From Fragilaria radians (Eukaryota; Bacillariophyta; Fragilariophyceae; Fragilariales; Fragilariaceae): a stretch of DNA of 13,008 nucleotides. Location: NCBI GenBank assembly GCA_900642245.1, contig CAAAJI010000006.1:73199-86206 (forward strand). Reading direction: 5' to 3'. The notes beneath the pieces are model-generated. The model ran no database searches. It worked only from the letters and a program-made list of their open reading frames with translations, and was not told the origin of the DNA. Below are positions 1-8,177 of this stretch, piece by piece. The position numbers and the translations under genes were made by a program. The first letter of the stretch is position 1, and each line of letters starts with the position of its first letter.

Positions 1-36
1 GTAGTCCTCTAAACTACTGCTTTGTACTAAAGGTTC

Positions 37-177
37 TTAGGTTCCAAAAGCTGCAAGCTTGGGGTGGCGCCCTTTGATGGGAACCTGGTGGGCTGTCACC
101 CCCCCTGGATTTCCATACAGGAATTTGCAAATTTCTTGAAAAGTCTCGTTTTCACTTCCACCGTAGAGTAGATGTAA
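37..177 (-). other. short coding-like open frame without start codon
   Basis: This minus-strand frame is open for 46 codons between a TAG (178-180) and a TAA (37-39). It has no ATG. Its translation is not low in complexity and contains HQVPIKGRHPKLAAFGT before the stop. I do not recognise the sequence. It could be the last exon or a remnant of a gene cut off by the neighbouring transposon, or chance, because the plus strand here is also open for about 45 codons. Confidence that it codes for anything is low. Confidence 0.15.
61..102. repeat. GC-rich imperfect hairpin
   Basis: GGGGTG (61-66) pairs with CACCCC (97-102), and GCCC (69-72) pairs with GGGC (90-93), with a small GC/TGT internal bulge and a 17-nt loop. 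The stretch is clearly more GC-rich than the AT-rich DNA around it. It lies about 120 bp before the transposase remnant, so it may be part of that element's end or an unrelated structure. No function is assigned. Confidence 0.45.
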
Positions 178-223
178 CTACTAACAGTAATAAATACGAC
201 TTCATAGAAGGAAAAAACTAATT

Positions 224-793
224 ATGGATTGTTGTGTGAAGAAGCGAAGAAAAGGAGAGGGAAAGAGACTGACAGATGCTGAACGTTTGAAAATCATTGA
301 AGCGCTTGAAGGTGAAAACCCCATCTCGATGCGAAGGATAGCCCTCAACTTTGGCGTAGGAGAAAAAACGATTCGTAATATCAAGAAGAGAAAGACGGAA
401 ATTAAACAAAGGGTCTCAACGTCAACAGTATCGGAAAGCCAGAAAAGGAAGCGAATTTCGGTTTTAAGGTTTCCAGAATTGGAAAAGCAAGTTTATTCTT
501 GGATTTGTGATAATGAACAATCTGGTTTTGCTGTTCCACTCAATATGTTACAACGCAAGGCCCTTGCAATGGCACATGATATGGGAATAAGTGAAGATGA
601 ATTTAAAGCATCCAATGGCTGGCTTAATCGTTTCAGACGAAGGTGGAATATGAATGCCGAGCTGATACGTGGAGAAGGTGACACGCTTGAAAAAAGTTTG
701 GCAGTTCATGATACAAAAATTAGCCTTGAAACAGAGTTAAAGGGAATCCTCTTACAATTGGGAGTCATTCGAGGATGCCATGAATGGCCTTAA
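224..793 (+). CDS. pogo/Tigger-type transposase, CENP-B-like DNA-binding half only
   Basis: The 189-residue frame begins with a basic stretch (KKRRK), then a helix-turn-helix of the CENP-B_N/psq type at about residues 14-60 (LTDAERLKIIEAL, then MRRIALNFGVGEKTIRNI). A second HTH_Tnp_Tc5/CENPB-type domain follows at about 82-142, ending in GWLNRFRRRWNM, a typical family signature. In intact Tigger/pogo transposases a DDE catalytic core of roughly 200 residues follows; here the frame runs out about 45 residues later in an unrelated tail (GCHEWP). The protein could bind DNA but could not transpose. The ATG at 224 is the first in frame and the basic leader fits the family. It is most likely a decayed transposon copy; a domesticated DNA-binding protein is possible but nothing here shows selection for it. 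Confidence 0.7.
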   Translation: MDCCVKKRRKGEGKRLTDAERLKIIEALEGENPISMRRIALNFGVGEKTIRNIKKRKTEIKQRVSTSTVSESQKRKRISVLRFPELEKQVYSWICDNEQSGFAVPLNMLQRKALAMAHDMGISEDEFKASNGWLNRFRRRWNMNAELIRGEGDTLEKSLAVHDTKISLETELKGILLQLGVIRGCHEWP

Positions 794-962
794 GCAAAAT
801 GAGATTCTACCTGATGAAATGGATCAATGTTTGGAACTATGCTCTCGGTTAGAGGAGAAAATAGAAGGCGCTCATTCAAGGGAAACGACAAAAATTGCAA
901 TCAGCGAAAGGACTATAAGCAGCACCAAAGCTCTTGATGAAAGCTATCCAAGTTCAAGCTGA
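741..962 (+). pseudogene. probable C-terminal tail of the same transposase, shifted frame
   Basis: After a TAA at 738-740 this second plus-strand frame is open to a TGA at 960-962. It reads NWESFEDAMNGLKQNEILP and then an acidic helical stretch (LELCSRLEEKIEGA). This resembles the tail of CENP-B/Tigger transposases, where an acidic helical segment follows the DDE core. It overlaps the end of the upstream frame and differs from it in phase. The simplest reading is an internal deletion that removed the catalytic core and joined the DNA-binding half to the tail out of frame. The family match of this short tail is inference from pattern only. Confidence 0.4.
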
Positions 963-1468
963 TTTTCTTGAATTGTCCTTACATTATTACAGTAGCTCAA
1001 AAGCCTCGTCCTCTCCTTATCAGGAAGTCACAATTTCTTCACATCGCTTATTAGGTTGTTTTCTGATTTGAAATCGTCATACATTCCGAAACTTCTGCAG
1101 AATTGTAACGCGAAAAGCTATGGAGGGCAATGGATATGCGCATGTTCTAATGGAAACGTCTGACTTGTGTGAAACTAGTGGGTTTCAAATGAATAGCCCA
1201 TTAGTTTTACATGGTTCTTTGTAGGACACAATTTGGAATCAAATCATGATTCTAGAACTTAGGTAATTGAAAAATATATATCCATATAGTTAATATAATT
1301 AATAGCATAGTAAGCCAAGTAGAATCACAAGGAACCGCTGAAATGGACTTTTGCATTCATCTCTGATTGCGAAGTAACGCTCACAGAGTTTCATTCCACA
1401 ACGAATTACTCTGTTGTGATGCTCAGCCATCGAAGCATATCTGATTCGTGGTCCTACTTGGCATGGCC
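963..1468. other. intergenic spacer
   Basis: This AT-rich stretch separates the transposase remnant from the 3' end of the minus-strand ATPase gene. I see no coding frame, RNA gene or clear repeat. It should hold the 3' untranslated region of the ATPase gene and perhaps the end of the decayed transposon. Confidence 0.5.
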
Positions 1469-3022
1469 TCAGCAGCTAGGTATCGCCCCCTCTCTTGCGG
1501 CTTTCTCTTCAATTTCTTTCCGTGATAACGGTTTTTCATATCTCACTGTAGAATTTGTGTCATTCGCTCTAGCACGATTTGAAGCCATACTTCCTCCTCC
1601 TTGATGAGATGATTCAAAAGATTGATTCAAAGGCGGATCAGCGCTGCCGCAGTGATGTGGAGGAGGGTGGCTGACCTTGGCCCGCTTGACGGACTGCGCG
1701 AAAGAAGAGACGGTGTTCTGTGATATGTGTGAAGAATTTTTTAGCTTTCGAGCACTTTGAAGCATAGAATCCACGTTTATATTTGCAGCAAATAAGTTGA
1801 AGAATTGATCTAAAAATGATATGGCGTTTTCTTGACCAAGCTGTGGGAAAGTAGGAAGAAACCCAAAAGTTTGCTTCGAAGCATTATATTGTTGAAAGTA
1901 GGACGTCACTTGCTGTGAACAGTTTTCTAGAGAATAGTAACCATGAGTTGAAAGCTTATTGAAGACAGCTCCCAATACAGGCACACCTCTTGATTCAAAG
2001 TAATTGGAATTCAAGTTGAAAGAGTCAACCGCATGGCCAACTCCTGAGGGACCGACAAGTATCACCCCCAGAGGAGAATTTTCTGAATAACTACAAGCCA
2101 GAGCAACTGATGCGTTATCTACGCCGCAAATAGATCCCACTGCGGGATACCCTACTCCATCAATGACAACAACTCGTTTTCCAGCTGCCAATTGGTTGAC
2201 TGCCAATGACACCTTTTCCAACATGATTTTCGAGGAATCGGTCTCCCCAGCAAGAAAGGCCCTAGTAAATCCCTTATAGAAAACAATTGGTCCGATTGGA
2301 ATACAAGGGATGCCAACTGATTCGCAATAAGCTTGAAGCAACTGCGGGGACTCGTCTTGTGTTGCAGGTTTGATATAGGCAATACTGGAGGGTGCATATC
2401 CCTTTGCTACCAAAGAGCCCAATAAGCCTAAGCAAATACTTGTTTTCCCCACATTTGCTCTATCTCCTGCTATGAATAGCCGCAATGCAACTTTTGGATT
2501 CTCCTCCAGACTTCTTGGGATTCGTCTTTTGTTTGAATTCGTTGATGAGACAGTCAATCCAAGTAAGAGAGAGTTAAAGGTTGCCTTAATCCTATTCATG
2601 ACTCGTATTGATGGACCTTCGACGATGATATCTCTCGCACTAACACCAGATACAATTTGCACCCTGGGTTGATCTCGACAACAATGGTCTTGTACAATCG
2701 CCAATAACGCCGGGAGTTCAGGGGGTAGTGGATGACAGCCTAATCGAGATGGAGAGTTGTTATCCTCAAAGAAAATTGACTCAGACTCTTCTGACTCATC
2801 TACTTGTACCATACCAGCTACAAACGTCCTTCCGACATTGACTGTTGGCCTCCAACTACGAAGTATAGCCTCACCATTCGGTAGGTCCTTTCGATTCCAA
2901 GATCCGTATATGCAAAAGAGGCCTCGAACGACATCCACTTTCAAGATTGATCGAATCTGACATAGATCTTGGATGGATATGGCGTCCAACCACTCAACTC
3001 CAGATATGTCACTGTTGCTCAT
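1469..3022 (-). CDS. BioD/AAA_26-like P-loop ATPase domain protein, function unknown
   Basis: This intact intron-free frame encodes 517 residues from a clear ATG. Residues 180-410 form a P-loop domain of the dethiobiotin synthetase/AAA_26 (CobQ/BioD) class. The Walker A loop is GDRANVGKTS (186-195), with the same spacing as the BioD motif. It is followed by an AYIKP strand (215-219; BioD has a KP here), a VVVIDGVGYPAVGS stretch (284-297) at the switch/Walker B position, a GVILVGPSGVGHAVDSF strand-loop (319-335) and a VLGAVFNKLS segment (349-358). Family enzymes use ATP in carboxylation, amidation or ligation steps, or serve as regulatory domains, as in some phosphotransacetylases. Residues 1-180 match nothing I know, and the C-terminal 95 residues are polar and probably disordered, ending in a charged helix (KEIEEKAAREG). 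No biotin genes lie nearby and the protein is about twice BioD length, so I do not call it BioD. The domain class is fairly sure; the role is unknown. Confidence 0.8.
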   Translation of the reverse strand: MSNSDISGVEWLDAISIQDLCQIRSILKVDVVRGLFCIYGSWNRKDLPNGEAILRSWRPTVNVGRTFVAGMVQVDESEESESIFFEDNNSPSRLGCHPLPPELPALLAIVQDHCCRDQPRVQIVSGVSARDIIVEGPSIRVMNRIKATFNSLLLGLTVSSTNSNKRRIPRSLEENPKVALRLFIAGDRANVGKTSICLGLLGSLVAKGYAPSSIAYIKPATQDESPQLLQAYCESVGIPCIPIGPIVFYKGFTRAFLAGETDSSKIMLEKVSLAVNQLAAGKRVVVIDGVGYPAVGSICGVDNASVALACSYSENSPLGVILVGPSGVGHAVDSFNLNSNYFESRGVPVLGAVFNKLSTHGYYSLENCSQQVTSYFQQYNASKQTFGFLPTFPQLGQENAISFLDQFFNLFAANINVDSMLQSARKLKNSSHISQNTVSSFAQSVKRAKVSHPPPHHCGSADPPLNQSFESSHQGGGSMASNRARANDTNSTVRYEKPLSRKEIEEKAAREGAIPSC

Positions 3023-3340
3023 CTTGATGAAGGAATGTTATCCCCATTTTCATTAATTACTTTTTTGTGCTCACGAATCTCACTAGGAGTGGTAATACAC
3101 CAGTCCGGTACTAGTAGTTTCTTTAGTCATGAAAACATATATATCATGACCCTCCAGTGAAAGCTTTTGCCCACCCCGTTTCACAAATAGTGGAGGATAC
3201 ATGACAGATCCAACACTAAATTCCTTTTTTGTTTCACTATAACCAGCTATGCTTGAATCCAAGAAAATTATTTTTATATTAGAAGTTTAAAAGAAGAAGG
3301 CAGAAAGTTGAAAAGCTATGCAATGAGATTCAGCCACAGT

Positions 3341-3457
3341 TTAGTTGTACATTTCATCTTGATAGATGTTTATCTCCTCAGAGAATACAGATTCGTCGTA
3401 TAGTATTTCTTCGTATTTCTTCCTATTGAGCTCACCTAACCGCTTATTGTTAGACAT
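3341..3457 (-). other. 38-codon open frame, unidentified
   Basis: The frame has an ATG at 3455-3457 and a TAA at 3341-3343. The product is highly charged (for example RKKYEEILYDESVFSEEIN), which is unusual for random AT-rich DNA. It matches no family I know. It could be a terminal exon of a spliced gene, a small peptide or chance. Confidence 0.15.
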
Positions 3458-3841
3458 CAACCAGAAAAAAATACATAAATTACACTTTTATTTCTCACGA
3501 CTTCAATCTGATAGGCAGAAATGAAACATAGCATCAAGTCCAACAAAGTTGAAGGTTTTGAAATGCTTTCTATTGAGTAATTTTCTGTAATCCCATCCTT
3601 TCTCGTTCACTAATCACTGAACAAATATTGTAATCTATCACAGAGAGAAATTGATAGCTTCCCCTTCTCATGTGATTGCTGGTAAAGTAGTAAATAACAA
3701 CAAATAATGCATCAACCTTTATTTGCTTAGGTACCAAAAGATATGGCCTTTCTAATGGAATTTCTCGGCGCCTTCCAAGGTATCAATTGAATCTCTATCT
3801 GACTCTCTTTCCAACCATCATCAATGTCATTCATAACCGAT

Positions 3842-4069
3842 TCATTGCTTTTGCAATATTTCCTTTATCCCTTTGTCGAGACAATTTATGAACCACATCT
3901 TGATTTGTGCGATTCCTGTTTCAACTCTCGCGCAGATGCTGAACATTCCGAAAGTAAAGCTTATCCTTGAGAAACGGGTTAAAAGGTACATGCTCAGATC
4001 GGAATCCCATTTACCTAGGTTGGTTACCATTAGCTTGTGATTTAGAAGGTATTGATAGCAATAGCTGTG
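3842..4069 (-). other. 75-codon open frame, unidentified small gene or exon
   Basis: The frame is open from a TAA at 4070-4072 down to a TGA at 3842-3844; its first ATG is at 4028-4030, giving 62 residues. The product looks protein-like, with amphipathic stretches such as LSMYLLTRFSRISFTFGMF and RVETGIAQIKMWFINCL. Immediately downstream another phase stays open for about 45 codons (about 3857 to 3730), so a frameshift or an intron could extend it. It begins 40 bp after the stop of the DUF3431-like gene on the same strand. I do not recognise the family. Confidence 0.25.
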
Positions 4070-4109
4070 TTAGATAAAATCTCATCGTAACCGTTTACTC
4101 CATGATTGA

Positions 4110-5369
4110 TTATTTTAACTGCACCGAATCAGGTTCTGATGCTCGGACGCAAGATTCCCACTGAGTATAGTATGTCCTTTCAGGCGCTACAGACTCAAGA
4201 CGATGAACCAGAGCACCTCGAAGATAATACTTTTTGGCGATACTAGTAGCATACTTTATTACGGCAACAGCTTGTTGATTATTCAAAGGCTTAGACAGAA
4301 GGCCTGCCCAAGATCTCTCTATAAAATGCCCTTCCTCGATATTATTCGCTCTTGAGAGACTTCTTTCGAGAGACTTCCATAATTCAAGTGGATGTTTCAT
4401 AATAGCGTCAGTGGTAGCGACAAATGATCCTCCATAGCACACTTGTACAAGAGGACAAGGTGGAAATGAAAAAGGTATTGATTTCATCCATTCTTCTAGA
4501 TCCTTGAAACTTGAAGTGAAAGTTTCATTCGATGATTCAGTCAAATTTTCATACGTATTGGCTTTTGTGGCATAGCCAGACATTCCAAATTTGTGGATGA
4601 AAGTTTTCCTATGAAATGCAGAAACAGAAAACTTGGCCAATCCTGAAGCGAGAATCACACTGTATTTTCTGTAAACATTAAGTTCCAGCGCACATGCAAA
4701 GTTAAAAGTTGAGGTAATTCGAAGTAATTCATCTATCGATCTCCATTTTCCTCCTCTTTGCTCTGCAGATAGTCGATTGTCCTTTAGGAAAAAAGTTATT
4801 CGGTTGGTCATGTTTACGTTGTATAACTCATTGGCAATATGATAAGCAAAACTATGGTCATTCCTCCCCACATTTTCCAAACGAATAACTTTCGCTCCCT
4901 TTGGAGCCCCAATGGCTTCTTTGCCGCATTTTGAGTACACTATAATACTGCTAATGTTATAGCCTGAGAAGAAACCTTCTATCCAGGATAAATTATGCAT
5001 ACAGTGAGAAATGACTAGATCAATTTCACCGATCTGGGTTGTTTCAATGGCATTTTGTCGTGCGGAAGCCAGCCAAAGGTGACCGCACCTATTCTTGCAA
5101 CAGTGAACACAGCTACATCGATTGTTTACTCTTGGCTCCTCAATTACAATAGAGGAGTTTGGATGAGGTTCTTGCTCTTGGGGTTTTCGAATTCTAGATA
5201 TATTCAGAGATCTTCCCTTGACAAAGTCGTCAAGGATGTTGGGTGGCAACGGTTCCACGGGAGTCTTTAAATTCAAAAAGAAAGACATCAAAGCCCATGA
5301 TAGAATCAAAAGATAAGAAGCATAAGTAATTGGTGACGATTTTCTTCCCCCAGTTGATGCCTTTGGCAT
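4110..5369 (-). CDS. DUF3431-like type II membrane protein, possibly glycosyltransferase-related
   Basis: This intron-free frame encodes 419 residues. Residues 14-34 (ITYASYLLILSWALMSFFLNL) form one hydrophobic segment after a short basic start, typical of a type II signal anchor, so the rest should lie in the ER/Golgi lumen. A stem with many prolines follows, then a cysteine cluster at 85-95 (CSCVHCCKNRC). The core at about 115-360 carries DUF3431 hallmarks: IDLVISHCMHNLSWIEGF near the start, ENVGRNDHSFAYHIAN (165-180), ITFFLKDN (191-198), and a CYGGSFVATTDAIMKHP block (311-327) followed by an ERSW segment (351-354). Family proteins resemble glycosyltransferases in fold and setting, but a reaction is not established. 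At least seven N-glycosylation sequons (N56, N71, N126, N138, N186, N275, N281) fit a lumenal position. The ATG at 5369 supplies the anchor, but an upstream frame overlaps it and might provide another N-terminus. Confidence 0.75.
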   Translation of the reverse strand: MPKASTGGRKSSPITYASYLLILSWALMSFFLNLKTPVEPLPPNILDDFVKGRSLNISRIRKPQEQEPHPNSSIVIEEPRVNNRCSCVHCCKNRCGHLWLASARQNAIETTQIGEIDLVISHCMHNLSWIEGFFSGYNISSIIVYSKCGKEAIGAPKGAKVIRLENVGRNDHSFAYHIANELYNVNMTNRITFFLKDNRLSAEQRGGKWRSIDELLRITSTFNFACALELNVYRKYSVILASGLAKFSVSAFHRKTFIHKFGMSGYATKANTYENLTESSNETFTSSFKDLEEWMKSIPFSFPPCPLVQVCYGGSFVATTDAIMKHPLELWKSLERSLSRANNIEEGHFIERSWAGLLSKPLNNQQAVAVIKYATSIAKKYYLRGALVHRLESVAPERTYYTQWESCVRASEPDSVQLK

Positions 5370-5602
5370 TGTGTTTTGATCACGTTACCAGGTTGGAGCA
5401 ATCCACCTGAGAGTCGTCGTAATTGGATTGGATGAATTTTATATTTTTCAAAAAAGTACGGTTTGACATGCGGAAAAAGAGTTTGAAAGATAAATAAATA
5501 GAAAGTACCCACCGCCATAGCAATGATAGCCCAATTCCTAACGGAAGTCATGATAATTGTTGAATTAGATCTGTTTGCATGTTTTGAGACTCCGAATACC
5601 AT
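5306..5602 (-). CDS. small single-pass membrane protein or alternative first exon
   Basis: A 98-codon frame starts at an ATG (5600-5602) and runs 64 bp into the DUF3431-like gene in another phase. From the second Met (codon 18) it reads SVRNWAIIAMAVGTFYLFIF, a clear membrane segment with a basic flank, followed by a polar part (PHVKPYFFEKYKIHPIQ). The last 25 residues, which lie over the next gene's start, look non-coding. A GTAACG at the LLQPG codons could be a splice donor; joined to an acceptor inside the DUF3431 gene it would swap that protein's anchor for this one. It may instead be a separate small gene or chance. I do not recognise a family. Confidence 0.35.
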   Translation of the reverse strand: MVFGVSKHANRSNSTIIMTSVRNWAIIAMAVGTFYLFIFQTLFPHVKPYFFEKYKIHPIQLRRLSGGLLQPGNVIKTQCQRHQLGEENRHQLLMLLIF

Positions 5603-6257
5603 TCTGGATTGTGATATTTACCTTTCTTAGGAAATTAAGACATGTCTGCACTACCTTGCTTCACCCATTGGTTACTTAATATAATTCATCCTCTCCAAGG
5701 AAACGATTGAATGCCTACAGCCCATACTACTCCATTTAGAAACATGAAGTGATCTGGAATCATGTTTTTGGTTCCTATACTTTATATATACTTGTTTCAA
5801 AAATAATTCCTACATTTATATGTAAGCGTTCCAAAAAACATTTCCACACGAACCACTGGAGCTGCCCATGCTCGACACTTTCCGAAACTACATTCTTCAT
5901 GTCTCTTAAATGAAATTGGATGGATTTTCCTCAAAATCTTATTTAGACTACATTTTTGTCAGTTGTTGAATCGAATTAGCATCTAGCAATTTGCATCACT
6001 CAAGTTTATTACAGTACACGAGTCTTGTTGGTTCAAGCTTTAGCCTTTATGCCTCAGATTTTATAATCTTGATTTAATAAAGATGGTGCTACTCAATATG
6101 TTTAAAATGTAATGGCTCTCAACTCTTTCAGGAGTTTTGACAAAAATTGTATGCAAGATGGTGAAATTGGTCTTGCGGAAAGCAAGGCATTTGACCAGCT
6201 TTCTTATTAGAGTTAAGGATGCTTTTCTATCATGGTACCAAAATGTAATAATATCCC
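5603..6257. promoter_or_regulatory. divergent intergenic region
   Basis: This 655-bp AT-rich stretch separates the minus-strand membrane genes from plus-strand PIG-C, so it should contain the promoters for both directions. I see no diagnostic motif beyond AT-rich runs such as TATATATA near 5783. Short frames on both strands near 6061-6337 overlap the start of PIG-C and look like shadows. Confidence 0.35.
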
Positions 6258-7312
6258 ATGGACAACCGAGTTTGCCAAAATTCGCTTGTTCGAAGAAAAG
6301 ACTATCCACCGTTATGGCGATCTTTGGATCGAAGTAAAAAGCAATGTAATGGATCCTATAATCTCAAGACGTTGGAAGCGCTCGAGGAAGAATTTTCTGT
6401 CCAGCCAGAACTTAGGGGTTGGTCATTAATATGTCAGAATACCCTTGTCGTTGGTCAAGAATTCACATTGACGAGTTTCTTTCTCTGTAGACATCGACTG
6501 ATATATGATGCAGAACAAGGATTGAGAAAGGATGGATGGGACTTACAATTCTTTACCCTGATTATGGCATTGTTTTCATTATTACTTGTCGCCGCATTCA
6601 GTGATTCTCAACGTTCCAGAGAAAAAGCTCGGATTCGTTTCCTTGACTCAATTCTACTTGGCATTTTCTTGAGACTTATGGCAGCAGCACTAAAGACATT
6701 AACTGCTTCCTATTCTTCAGATACGGTCTATGCCTTGGCTATAGCTGGAATGGTAATTCATCTTTTTGGGTGTAACTATACTTATGCTTCCTATGCAGTT
6801 TGTGTGAATGACGACGAAACACGTCGGAATCATCCACTTTCACGCTCTCCGATTGCTCGACCTCCCTTCCTGGAGGCACCACTTCTCTAAGTGCGGCATT
6901 TTTCTCAACTACTTTGTTAGCATCTCGACTTGAAGGTGTATGGACGGTGCATCTATTTGTAACTTCTTCCGTAACCATATTCGCGTTCTTCCCTGCCACA
7001 AGACATGGATTGTTCTTAAAATCTCCACAACATGCCCCTTCCGGTACGTGCTAACGAAAGTCTTGGGATGATGTGCATTCCTATCTTTGACATCCTACCA
7101 TCTGACATTCATGTAAAGTTCTGCTAGTATCCACTAGTTTATTGTTTCTGGCAACACTGGTTGACTTGAAATTCCAGTATGAGAGGATAGCTTTCATTTT
7201 GTTTCTCATGTTTCTTTGTGTCATTTCGCCATCCTGGATGTATTTCCTTCAAAAATCGAAGGTTCATTTAGTTGGTCCCTGGGATATTCCTCATATTCAT
7301 ACTTTGGATTGA
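6258..7312 (+). CDS. PIGC: PIG-C/GPI2, GPI-GlcNAc transferase subunit (three exons)
   Basis: PIG-C is a multi-pass ER protein of the complex that moves GlcNAc from UDP-GlcNAc to phosphatidylinositol, the first step of GPI-anchor synthesis. I read exons 6258-6801, 6876-7043 and 7128-7312, joined by 74- and 84-nt introns; the product is 298 residues, against 297 in human. Exon 1 holds an N-terminal region that aligns with the human start (LWRSLDRSKK..., SYNLKTLEALEEEF), hydrophobic segments near residues 57-77, 96-114 and 131-146, and the best signature, LKTLTASYSSDTVYAL (145-160; human LKTLTESVSTDTIYAM). Exon 2 carries TSLSAAFFSTTLLASRL and IFAFFPATRH, matching human TLSLNMAIFASVCLASRL and the IFALWP block. 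Exon 3 carries two hydrophobic segments and the terminal GPWD motif (GPWDIPHIH). Without splicing, the first frame stops at 6888-6890 before these conserved parts. The first ATG follows an in-frame TAA (6249-6251), so the start is well set unless an upstream exon exists. Confidence 0.85.
6802..6875 (+). other. intron 1 of PIG-C
   Basis: This 74-nt GT-AG interval starts GTGTGA and ends after a pyrimidine-rich CTCCCTTCCTGGAG. Removing it in phase 1 joins VHLFGCNYTYASYAV to TTSLSAAFFS, which aligns with human PIG-C with about one gap. The acceptor GAG is not ideal, so the exact edges are less certain than the presence of a frame change here. Confidence 0.6.
7044..7127 (+). other. intron 2 of PIG-C
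   Basis: This 84-nt interval has a strong donor (GTACGT) and a TGCTAG acceptor, both in phase 1. It removes a TAA at 7052-7054 that would end the protein early, and brings the C-terminal hydrophobic segments and the GPWD motif into frame. Confidence 0.7.
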
Positions 7313-8177
7313 GTAATCGTGTGACGATTTCTTTTTTTTGACTTACAAGGATTTATTGACCTTCTTGTGAAGATAGGAAAGCTTTAAGTCTAGAGATACC
7401 AAAACTCTTCCTCAAAGTGCCTACGAAGAAGACCATGGTCCAAAAGATTAATTTTTTCCCCCTGTTGTGAGGATGGTCAGCGATGACCGATTGTACACAT
7501 CAGGACTGCGCGAGTGATTCTGATAAAAACTATTATGCTAGTGACAAGGGATAAAAATCATAGATGCATCCTTTCGTTTACGATATCGCTTTGGATGTAG
7601 AAACGTAGTCAATCTACTAAATCAAAAAGGCTTAGTCATATACTTTTCATTCTTGATGTTTTGAAACCATCTTTTCACCTGTACCAAACTTTCTACAATA
7701 ATTTATTGATAGCATGTCACCACAAATAATTATGTAGCCCACACAGCAATGCGCTGAAGCCAAAATTTATAACTGGTAATACTTTATTTGTAAATCACCA
7801 CTCTTTTGCTTGCTTTTTGTAGTTATCACTGGAAGCAATGTGACACTAGTCTCCCTTCCCTCAATCTTAAATATCATTGTAAAGACATGTTGACAATAAC
7901 TCCTCTTCTTAAGCAATTCCTAATGCGGAATGTATGAAAGTGTTTAGGATCCCCTTTCTTTTGCTTGATCGATTCTAGTTGAACTGCACATGCCAGCAAA
8001 TCAGAGTCCTTGAATTAGTATTGAAGATTTTCGAGCACGCGGGAAGGATAATCAGCTTAACCGTGTACAGTCTCTTAACGAACACAGTACAAGTAACTAC
8101 CAATGGGCGAAGACGGAATGCTTACAGACAGTCCTATTTGACCAGTGAAATAATGATCTGTGTCAACAAAAGCAAAA
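7313..8177. other. intergenic spacer upstream of DIS3
   Basis: This AT-rich stretch between two plus-strand genes should hold the PIG-C 3' untranslated region and the DIS3 promoter and leader. I see no convincing coding frame, RNA gene or repeat. A 74-codon plus frame at 7979-8203 lacks an ATG start, overlaps the DIS3 start and looks random. Confidence 0.5.

Larger units (their letters stand above)
3023..4109. other. AT-rich spacer with small unidentified open frames
   Basis: This spacer lies between the start of the ATPase gene and the end of the DUF3431-like gene, both on the minus strand. It should contain the ATPase promoter and 5' untranslated region, though I see no defined motif. The only coding-like content is a set of short minus-strand frames near 3341-3457, 3730-3857 and 3842-4069. 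Confidence 0.5.

Noticed and set aside
178..996. Weak inverted similarity (CTACT..GTAATAA at 178-193 and its inverse near 982-996) as terminal repeats of the transposon
   Set aside because: The match needs a 4-base gap, is short and AT-rich, and no TA target duplication is clear on both sides.
1416..1604. 62-codon plus-strand frame over the end of the ATPase gene
   Set aside because: It is antisense to a 517-codon gene with clear P-loop motifs and has no features of its own.
4040..4120. Splicing the end of the DUF3431-like gene into the 3842-4069 frame
   Set aside because: The only in-phase junction gives an intron of about 55 nt with a poor donor, and the DUF3431 core is already complete.
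6232..6429. Plus-strand frame beginning at 6232 as the true PIG-C N-terminus
   Set aside because: A few residues look similar, but the 6258 frame runs without a stop into the conserved domain and aligns better with the human N-terminus.
6739..6999. 86-codon minus-strand frame over PIG-C
   Set aside because: It is antisense to PIG-C exon 1, intron 1 and exon 2; the conserved PIG-C motifs on the plus strand explain the open frame.
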